The notes beneath the pieces are model-generated. The model did not search any database. It worked only from the letters and a program-made list of their open reading frames with translations, and had not been told where the DNA came from. Made by a program: the position numbers and the translations under genes. A stretch of DNA of 13,350 bases, taken from contig JAFAAW010000135.1 of assembly GCA_023426365.1 (NCBI GenBank), positions 1 to 13,350 on the forward strand, written 5' to 3'. Shown one piece after another: positions 1-6,508 of the stretch. The stretch is from Pseudomonadota bacterium. GTDB lineage: Bacteria; Pseudomonadota; Alphaproteobacteria; Rhodospirillales; Magnetospirillaceae. Numbering within the stretch: position 1 is the stretch's first letter; each line of letters starts with the position of its first letter.

Positions 1-2330
1 ACGCCACGGTCCAAGGGCTGAAGGCCGGCGACACCCTGACGGAAAGCTTCAACTATACGGTCTCGGACGGCAGCGCCACCGACATGGCCGTGCTGACCAT
101 CACCATCAACGGCGCCAACGACGCCCCCGTCATCAGCGGGCTGACCACGGCGACGCCCTATGCCGAAAACGCCATCCAGGCGACGCCGGCCCAATTGTTT
201 ACCGGCGGCACCGTTGCCGACGTGGACAACGCCCATTTCGACGGCGGCTACCTGCGCGTCAGCGGGTCGGCGGCCGGCGATCAGTTAAGCGTTGCCAACC
301 TGGGCGGCGGTGCCGGCCAGATCGGGGTGTCGGGGTCCACGATCAGTTACGGCGGGGTGGTCATCGGCACCATCGACGCCACCGAGGACGGCGCCAATGG
401 CGCGGCGCTCAAGATCAGCCTGAACGCCAACGCCAGCGCGGCCGCGGTGAACGCCCTGCTGGCGGCCATCCGCTTGTCCACCAATGACCAGCCGACGGCC
501 TCGCGCACCTTCTCGGTCACGCTGAACGACGGCGACGCCATCAGCGCGGCGGCGACCACCGTGGTGGACATCACCGCCCAGAACGACGCGCCGACCCTGA
601 CCACCACCTCCGTCACCGGCGGCGGCGCGATCTATACCGAGGGCGGGACGGCCGTGGCGCCGTTCTCGGGCACGGCCATCGGCACGGTGGAAACCGGCCA
701 GTCCATCAGCCAGATCGTGCTGACGGTGGCGGGCCTGGCAGACGGCGCGGCGGAAACGCTGACGGTGGACGGGGTCGAAATTGCCCTGACCAACGGCACC
801 AGCGGCACCACCGCCACCAACGGCATCGCCTATGCGGTGTCGGTGACCGGCGACACGGCCACGGTGACACTGACCCGCGCCGGCGCCATGACCACCGCCC
901 AGGCGCAAGGCGTGGTGGACGGGCTGACCTACAAGAACACCAATGCCGGCGCCGCCGTCACTCCCGGGGATCGTGTGGTCACCCTGGTTTCGGTCAAGGA
1001 CAGCGGCGGCACCGTCAATGGCGGCGCCGATACCCGCACCGTGAACGTCGCCTCGACCGTCACCCTGCGGGCCAACGACGCCCCGGTGGTGACGGCGCCA
1101 GGCCGGTCCGGCTCGACCCTGGCGCAAATCGATCTGGCCAACGCCATCAGCGTCACCGACAGCCGCGGCGGCGCCACCTATGTGGCCACGGTCTCGGTGG
1201 CCAGCGGGTCGCTCAACCTGGACCTGTCCGGCGTGACCGTCACCGCCGGCGCCAACGACAGTGGCACCGTGACCTTCAGCGGCACCAAGGCGCAGATCAA
1301 CGCCGCCCTGGCCACGCTGAAATACACCCCCGCCGCTTTTGGCACCCATTCGGTGGTGGTTCAGGTCCAGGACGGCGGCACCACCCATATCGGTGGCGAG
1401 AAGACCACGATCGCCACCCTCCAGGTCGCCCTGGCCGAGCCGAGGGACGAGCAGAGCAGCACCGGCGGCAGCACCAGCGGCAGCGGCGGGCGCGGCGGCG
1501 ACAGATCGGGCGGCGGCGGCGATGCCGGCGGCCCGCAGCCGGGTTTGGGCGGCGATACCGGCACCCCGGTCATCACCATCAGCAATCTGACCGGCGTCCC
1601 GGCCAATGCCGGCGGCGGCCTGGGCGGCAGCGGCCAGGGCGGTGGTTTGGGCAGTGGTCTGGGCGGCGGTTTCGGCGGCGCCCCCGGGGCTGGAAGCGGC
1701 AGCGGCGGGGCCGGCTTGGGGGGTGGTGCGACCACCTCGGCCTTCGGCCTGTCCCCCACGCTGTCCGCCCCCGGCGATGGCGGCTTCCGGGTCGTCGTGG
1801 TGGCCGCCCCGGCGGGCGGCTCGGCGCTGGGCGAGGTGGTGGTGGCGCGGCCTATCGGCACGATCCAGGTGCCCGAGGGGCGCGTTTCCTTCGCCATTCC
1901 GGTGGATGCCTTCGCGGTGACCCGCCCCGACAGCATGGTGACGCTGATCGCCACCCGTGCCGACGGCCGTCCGCTGCCGGGCTGGATGAGCTTCAACCCG
2001 GCCACCGGCGCGTTCGAGGGCACGCCGCCACCCGGCGAAAAGGCGGTCTCGGTCAAGGTGATCGCCCGCGATCAGAACGGCCGCGAGGCGGCGCAGGTGA
2101 TCCGCATCGAGATCGGTCCGCGTGCGAACCAGGGCGAAGGCCAGGGCGACGGACGGGCGCCGGGCGGCCGGGGCGCCGATGCCGGCCAGGGAGGCGACGG
2201 CAAGCCGGCCAAATCCGCCTTTGTCGGCCGCCCGGGGCTGGCCAGCCAGTTGGCGGCCGCCCGCAGCGGCGGCGAGCATGTGGGGGAATTGGTCAAGGCG
2301 TTGGGCAAAGCAGCGGCCAAGGTGGCCTGA
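1..2330 (+). CDS. Cadherin/VCBS-repeat giant surface protein, C-terminal part (5' partial)
   Basis: The reading frame is open from position 3, so only the C-terminal 775 residues are present and the true start lies outside the window. Three tandem extracellular repeats are marked by NDAP motifs at 117-128, 582-593 and 1074-1085 (units of 155 and 164 residues, then a shorter one). Each ends with an alanine/asparagine helix-strand motif such as AQINAALATLKYTP, typical of VCBS/cadherin-like and CSPG-like adhesin repeats. A glycine/serine linker follows (about 1450-1740), then a cadherin-like/putative-Ig domain with LPGWMSFNPATGAFEGTPP (about 1970-2030). The C-terminus ends in an amphipathic helix, VGELVKALGKAAAKVA. 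No RTX nonapeptides are visible. Inferred role: surface or secreted adhesin, exported by the machinery encoded downstream. The family assignment is firm; substrate and function are inferred. Confidence 0.88.
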   Translation, partial: ATVQGLKAGDTLTESFNYTVSDGSATDMAVLTITINGANDAPVISGLTTATPYAENAIQATPAQLFTGGTVADVDNAHFDGGYLRVSGSAAGDQLSVANLGGGAGQIGVSGSTISYGGVVIGTIDATEDGANGAALKISLNANASAAAVNALLAAIRLSTNDQPTASRTFSVTLNDGDAISAAATTVVDITAQNDAPTLTTTSVTGGGAIYTEGGTAVAPFSGTAIGTVETGQSISQIVLTVAGLADGAAETLTVDGVEIALTNGTSGTTATNGIAYAVSVTGDTATVTLTRAGAMTTAQAQGVVDGLTYKNTNAGAAVTPGDRVVTLVSVKDSGGTVNGGADTRTVNVASTVTLRANDAPVVTAPGRSGSTLAQIDLANAISVTDSRGGATYVATVSVASGSLNLDLSGVTVTAGANDSGTVTFSGTKAQINAALATLKYTPAAFGTHSVVVQVQDGGTTHIGGEKTTIATLQVALAEPRDEQSSTGGSTSGSGGRGGDRSGGGGDAGGPQPGLGGDTGTPVITISNLTGVPANAGGGLGGSGQGGGLGSGLGGGFGGAPGAGSGSGGAGLGGGATTSAFGLSPTLSAPGDGGFRVVVVAAPAGGSALGEVVVARPIGTIQVPEGRVSFAIPVDAFAVTRPDSMVTLIATRADGRPLPGWMSFNPATGAFEGTPPPGEKAVSVKVIARDQNGREAAQVIRIEIGPRANQGEGQGDGRAPGGRGADAGQGGDGKPAKSAFVGRPGLASQLAAARSGGEHVGELVKALGKAAAKVA

Positions 2331-2348
2331 GGACAGGGGGGAAGGTTG

Positions 2349-4127
2349 ATGAAGAGTGTGAAGCTGCTGGGCACCGTCTCGGTGCTGGTGTTGTTGTCGG
2401 CCTGCGCGGTCCAGCCCACGCCGTTCACCGCCGAGGAGCTGAGGGCGCAATCGGCGGCCGACAAGGCCCAGATGTTCACCGCCGAGCCGGTCACCCGGCC
2501 GCTGACGCTGGCCGACGCCATCGCGCGTGCGCTCAAGCACAACCTGGACCATCGCACCAAGGTGATGGAACAGGCCCTGGCGCTGGGCCAGACCAAGGTG
2601 GATCGCTGGGAGATGCTGCCCAAGCTGGCGGCCAATGCGGGCTATGTGGGGCGGTCGGAACCGGCCGCCACCCGCTCGCGCGATCTTTACACCCAGCGGA
2701 CGGGCGCCGATACCAATCCCACCTATTCGGCCGATCGCGACGCCATCACCGCCGACCTGACCCTGTCGTGGAACGTGCTGGATTTCGGCGTCTCCTACTA
2801 CAACGCCCAGCAGAACGCCGACCGCGCCCTGATCGCCGAGGAACGCCGCCGCAAGACGGTGCACAATCTGGTGCAGGAGGTGCGGACGGCCTTTTGGCGC
2901 GCCGCCGCCGCCCAGGTGCTGGAGGCCGACGTTCGCAGCGTCGTCGAACTGGGCGAACAGGCGCTGGCCGATGCCCGCCGGGTCGAGGCGGCCAATCTGA
3001 AGAACCCGGCCGAGATGCTGCGCTACCAGAAGACGCTGCTGGAGAGCCTGCGCCAGTTGGAGGGCGTGCAGCAGGAGCTGGCCACCGCCCGCATCGAACT
3101 GGCGGCGCTGATCGACCTGCCGCCGGGCACCGAATTCACCCTGGCGGTGCCCGCCGATTCCGAGATGGTGCCGCCCACCCTGTCGCTGGCGGTCGAGCAG
3201 ATGGAGGAGATGGCGCTGCTCAACAACGCGGAGCTGCGCGAACAGGGCTACAACGCCCGCATCGCCGCCGACGAGACCCGCAAGGCCATCCTCAAGATCC
3301 TGCCCGGCATCAGTTTCACCGCCGGCCGCAATTACGACCAGAACTCGTTCCTGGCCGACAATCGCTGGTACGAGGCCAGCGCCAAGGTCAGTTGGAACCT
3401 GTTCAACCTGATTTCCGCCCCCGACCGCATCCGCGACGCCGAGGCGGGCGAGACGGTGGCCACCGCGCGGCGCCAGGCGCTCAGCATGACCGTGCTGGCC
3501 CAGGTGCATGTGGGTCTGCGCCAGGTCGGCATCGCCACCAAGCAGTACCACCGGGCCGACCAGCTTTATCAGGTGGAGCGCCGGCTGGCCACCTTCAGCC
3601 GGGTGCGGGCCGAGAACGACGCCCAGAGCCAGATGGAGCGGATCGCCAACCAGACCGCCGCCATCGCCGCCAGCCTGCGCCGCTATCAGGCGTTCGCCCA
3701 GGTGCAGTCGTCGCTGAGCCGGCTTTACGCCACCATGGGGCAGGACCTTCTGCCCGGCACGCTGCAAAGCCACCAGCTTGACCAGTTGAGCCGTCAGGTG
3801 GCCCTTGGCCTGGAGGCATGGAGCAAGGGCCTGCCGGTGCCGGCCCTGCCCGACCCGGCCGCCGGCGACCCGGCCCCGGTTCCGGCGGTTCCCGCCACCC
3901 CCGACGCCCCCGCCGTTCCGGTGGCGGCCCCGCCGCCGGTGCCGCCGGCCAAGGACGACGTGGGCATCGGCAGCCTGTTCTCGCGCATCGGCGACTGGTT
4001 CGATCCCACCGCGCCCGCACCCGCGCCTCAGCCCCAGCCGGCCCAAGTGCCGGCGGCCGCGCCCGACGACGACAGCGCCGCCTTGCGCGAGCATGTCTCG
4101 CAACTGGTGGCCGAGTCGTCGCGGTGA
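2349..4127 (+). CDS. TolC-family outer-membrane efflux lipoprotein with proline-rich C-terminal tail
   Basis: A 592-residue protein beginning with a lipoprotein signal peptide: a hydrophobic stretch ends in the lipobox LSAC, with C19 as the predicted lipidation site. The body has the outer-membrane efflux pattern: an N-terminal LTLADAIARALKHN motif and two long alanine/glutamine-rich coiled-coil halves. Such proteins form trimeric channels through the outer membrane and periplasm. The ATG at 2349 is chosen over the in-frame TTG at 2346 because a purine-rich ribosome site (about 2335-2345) is well placed and the signal peptide starts there. It lies 18 bases after the adhesin stop and overlaps the next gene by four bases. 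Oddity: from about residue 490 a roughly 105-residue Pro/Ala-rich extension carries a short amphipathic SLFSRIGDWF segment and an acidic end, absent from ordinary TolC proteins. Class is confident; the transported substrate is inferred to be the neighbouring adhesin. Confidence 0.9.
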   Translation: MKSVKLLGTVSVLVLLSACAVQPTPFTAEELRAQSAADKAQMFTAEPVTRPLTLADAIARALKHNLDHRTKVMEQALALGQTKVDRWEMLPKLAANAGYVGRSEPAATRSRDLYTQRTGADTNPTYSADRDAITADLTLSWNVLDFGVSYYNAQQNADRALIAEERRRKTVHNLVQEVRTAFWRAAAAQVLEADVRSVVELGEQALADARRVEAANLKNPAEMLRYQKTLLESLRQLEGVQQELATARIELAALIDLPPGTEFTLAVPADSEMVPPTLSLAVEQMEEMALLNNAELREQGYNARIAADETRKAILKILPGISFTAGRNYDQNSFLADNRWYEASAKVSWNLFNLISAPDRIRDAEAGETVATARRQALSMTVLAQVHVGLRQVGIATKQYHRADQLYQVERRLATFSRVRAENDAQSQMERIANQTAAIAASLRRYQAFAQVQSSLSRLYATMGQDLLPGTLQSHQLDQLSRQVALGLEAWSKGLPVPALPDPAAGDPAPVPAVPATPDAPAVPVAAPPPVPPAKDDVGIGSLFSRIGDWFDPTAPAPAPQPQPAQVPAAAPDDDSAALREHVSQLVAESSR

Positions 4128-4888
4128 GGCAGGCCGTGATCGCCGGTGCCGCTCTGGTGCTGGCCGCCGCCGCGCCGGTGCACGAGGCGGCGGCGCAGGA
4201 CGCGGCGCAACTGGACATCCGCGCCCAGTTGTCGCCGCGCCGCTTCACCACCCTGTCGGCCGAACTGGGGGCCAAGATCGATCGCCTGGCCGTCAGGGAG
4301 GGCGAGCGTTTCCGCGAGGGACAGGCATTGGTGGCCATGGAATGCTCCATCCACCGCGCCAGTCTGGAAAAGGCGCGCGCCGCCCTGACCGCGGCCGAGA
4401 AGACGTCGTCGGTCAACAAGAAGCTGCACGAGATGAATGCGGGCGGCGCGCTGGAGGCCGAGGTGGCCGCCGCCGAGGCGCAGAAGGCCCGCGCCGAGGT
4501 GGAGGCCGGCCGCGCCGTGCTGGCCAAATGCCAGGTGGCGGCGCCCTTCTCGGGCCGGGTGTCGGAGCTGAAGGTGCGCGAACAGCAATACGTCCAACCC
4601 GGCACCCCCATGCTGGAGATCATCGACGATTCGGTGCTGGAGGTGGAGTTCCTGGCCCCCAGCAAGTGGCTGGCCTGGATGAGAACGGGCAGTCCGTTCC
4701 AGATCGCGGTGGACGAGACCGGCCGCACCTATCCGGCCAAGGTGGCGCGGCTGGGGGCCAAGGTCGATCCGGTCAGCCAGTCGGTCAAGGTGGTGGGCGA
4801 GATCACCGGCCGTCATGCAGAATTGCTGGCCGGCATGAGCGGCCGGGTGCAGATGGCCCCGGACGACGGGGCAACGACCGCGCCGTGA
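4124..4888 (+). CDS. Periplasmic adaptor (membrane fusion) protein, small secreted type
   Basis: A 254-residue adaptor. I place the start at GTG 4124, which overlaps the TGA of the TolC-like gene (GTGA). This gives a clean signal peptide ending near HEAAAQD, so the product is periplasmic rather than membrane-anchored. Order of parts: first lipoyl half (about 45-73), an alpha-helical hairpin rich in Ala/Glu (about 75-135), second lipoyl half with CQVAAPFSGRVSEL (136-150), then beta-barrel and membrane-proximal strands (to about 245). Two cysteines, C74 and C136, sit at the two feet of the hairpin and could be disulfide bonded. Family role: bridges an inner-membrane partner to TolC. The stop overlaps the next gene by four bases, so translation is coupled. 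The closest general label is efflux-type periplasmic adaptor subunit. Confidence 0.85.
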   Translation: MRQAVIAGAALVLAAAAPVHEAAAQDAAQLDIRAQLSPRRFTTLSAELGAKIDRLAVREGERFREGQALVAMECSIHRASLEKARAALTAAEKTSSVNKKLHEMNAGGALEAEVAAAEAQKARAEVEAGRAVLAKCQVAAPFSGRVSELKVREQQYVQPGTPMLEIIDDSVLEVEFLAPSKWLAWMRTGSPFQIAVDETGRTYPAKVARLGAKVDPVSQSVKVVGEITGRHAELLAGMSGRVQMAPDDGATTAP

Positions 4889-6165
4889 GCGTCGCCAATC
4901 TGCTCGACCTGCTGCACCGCGTGCGCGACGCCGCAAGTCCGGCCGAGCTGGCCTTCATCGCCGTCAACCAGACCGCCGCGCTGGTGCCCTATCGCCAGGC
5001 GGCGCTGTGGGAGCAGGGGCGGGGGCTGCTGGCGGTGTCGGGGGTGCCGGTGCCGGAGGCCAACGCCCCCTTCACCCTGTGGCTGGAACGGGTGTGCCGC
5101 CAATTGGGCGAGGCCGGTCCCATCCGCCCCGAACAGCTTTCCCCAAACGAGCGCGAGGAATGGGGGGAATGGCTGCCGCCGCACGGCTATTGGCAAGTGC
5201 TGCCGCGTGCCCGCGCGGCCTTGCTGCTGGCGCGCGACGACGATTGGGGCGAACAGGACGCCGCCCTGCTGGCCGAACTGGCCCACGCCTACGACCACGC
5301 CCTGGCCGCCCTGCGCCGGCCCGGCCTGTGGGCGGAATGGCGCCGCCGTGCCGCCCTGCGCCGCAAGACCTTGGCAGGGGCGGCGGCCGCGCTGGTTCTG
5401 GTGGCCGCCTTTCCGGTGCCGCTGACCGTGCTGGCCCCGGCCGAGGTGGTGGCGCGCGACCCGGCGGTGGTGCGGGCGCCGCTGGACGGCGTGGTGGCCC
5501 GCCTGCACGTGCGCCCCAACCAGCAGGTCGCGGCCGGCCAGCCATTGTTCGACCTGGACGACACCGCCCTGCGCGGCCGGGTCGAGGTGGCGGAAAAGAC
5601 CCTGGCGGCGGCCGAGGCCGAATGGCGCCAGACCTCGCAGCAGGCGGTGTTCGACGCCAGCGCCAAGCCCAAGCTGGCCGCCCTGGTGGGCCGGCGCGAG
5701 CAGCAGCAGGCCGAACTGGACTATCTGCGCGGCCTGATGGAGCGCATCAGCGTCAAGGCGCCGGCCGCCGGGGTGGCGGTGTTGGACGACCCCTCCGAAT
5801 GGATCGGCCGGCCGGTGGCGGTGGGCGAGAAGGTGATGGCGCTGGCCGAGGAACGCGACACCGAGATCGAGGCATGGCTGGCCCCCGCCGACATGATCGC
5901 GCTGGCGGAGGGGGCGGGCGTGACCGTGTTCCTCAACGTGGCGCCGCTGTCGCCGGTGGATGCCCGGGTGGCGCAGGTGGCCTACGAAGCCTCGCTGCGG
6001 CCCGATGCCACCGTGGCCTATCGGGTGCGCGCCCGGATCGACGGGGACGACAAGCCGCGGCTGGGCTTGCGCGGCACCGCGCGGCTGTCGGGCGGGCGGG
6101 TGCCTGCAATTTATTGGTTGTTGCGCCGGCCCATCGGCGCCATCCGTGCCTGGGTCGGGCTATGA
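4885..6165 (+). CDS. HlyD-family adaptor with cytoplasmic GAF-like N-terminal domain
   Basis: A 426-residue protein starting at GTG 4885, which overlaps the previous stop (GTGA), the second such junction in a row. Residues 1 to about 145 form a soluble GAF-like domain (for example AELAFIAVNQTAALVPYRQA), predicted cytoplasmic. A basic stretch then precedes one transmembrane helix at about 163-180. The periplasmic part has a lipoyl half at about 185-230 (VRAPLDGVVARLHVRPNQQV), a short coiled coil, a second lipoyl half (ISVKAPAAGVAVLDD, about 288-302) and beta-barrel strands to the end. Family knowledge: HlyD-type adaptors link an inner-membrane exporter with TolC. A GAF-like sensor domain on an adaptor is unusual and suggests that cytoplasmic signals or partner contacts gate export (inference). 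The GAF call rests on pattern only. Confidence 0.82.
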   Translation: MSVANLLDLLHRVRDAASPAELAFIAVNQTAALVPYRQAALWEQGRGLLAVSGVPVPEANAPFTLWLERVCRQLGEAGPIRPEQLSPNEREEWGEWLPPHGYWQVLPRARAALLLARDDDWGEQDAALLAELAHAYDHALAALRRPGLWAEWRRRAALRRKTLAGAAAALVLVAAFPVPLTVLAPAEVVARDPAVVRAPLDGVVARLHVRPNQQVAAGQPLFDLDDTALRGRVEVAEKTLAAAEAEWRQTSQQAVFDASAKPKLAALVGRREQQQAELDYLRGLMERISVKAPAAGVAVLDDPSEWIGRPVAVGEKVMALAEERDTEIEAWLAPADMIALAEGAGVTVFLNVAPLSPVDARVAQVAYEASLRPDATVAYRVRARIDGDDKPRLGLRGTARLSGGRVPAIYWLLRRPIGAIRAWVGL

Positions 6166-6169
6166 CCGG

Positions 6170-6469
6170 TCAACGGCCGCCCGCGTCCAGGTCCGCAGCC
6201 GCGCCGGCGGTGTCCCGGCGCCGGTCCTGTTCCCAGTCCAGACGGGCGGACAGCAGGGCGAAGCTGGCATGGTCCAGGCGGGCCAGCGCCGGGTCTTCGG
6301 CACGTCCCCACACCAGGCCCTCGGCATCCCGAATCTCCCCGGCCCGCACCTCCCGCCAGCGCAGGGTTTCCAGCGCGACCGCATCGCCCGCGCGGTTCAG
6401 CTCGGCTTCCGCCGCCGGCGCGGGCGGGGCGACCGCCAGCGCGGCCAGGATCGGAATCAGCTTGCCCAT
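6170..6469 (-). CDS. Small predicted periplasmic protein, unknown function
   Basis: A 99-residue protein on the opposite strand to the surrounding cluster. It has a clear signal peptide (MGKLIPILAALAVAPPAPAA) followed by a charged domain rich in Glu/Asp/Arg. Codon use supports a real gene: third positions are almost all G or C, leucine is nearly always CTG, and rare AGG/AGA codons are avoided. The overlapping + strand frame is full of AGG, TCC and CGG and reads as Ser/Arg/Ala low complexity. Its stop lies four bases from the stop of the GAF/HlyD gene (convergent), and its start is 39 bases from the start of the M50 gene (divergent). No strong ribosome site is visible. I do not recognise the family. 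Its location suggests a periplasmic accessory of the export cluster (inference). Confidence 0.6.
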   Translation of the reverse strand: MGKLIPILAALAVAPPAPAAEAELNRAGDAVALETLRWREVRAGEIRDAEGLVWGRAEDPALARLDHASFALLSARLDWEQDRRRDTAGAAADLDAGGR

Positions 6470-6508
6470 GCCCGGCCATATGGGGGGCAGGGGGATGGAG
6501 AGCAAGCC

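Noticed and set aside
1450..1740. Glycine-rich stretch as RTX calcium-binding repeats
   Set aside because: The regular GGxGxDxxx nonapeptides with aspartates are missing; this is a flexible Gly/Ser linker.
285..4103. 1272-residue open frame on the - strand opposite the adhesin and TolC genes
   Set aside because: It is rich in His/Gly/Arg/Gln with no domain, while the + strand frames give clear VCBS, TolC and adaptor proteins. High GC content makes long antisense frames common.
5960..6508. 183-codon upstream extension of the M50 gene
   Set aside because: It runs through the end of the GAF/HlyD gene and antisense to the small periplasmic gene. ATG 6509 has a good ribosome site and begins the conserved domain.
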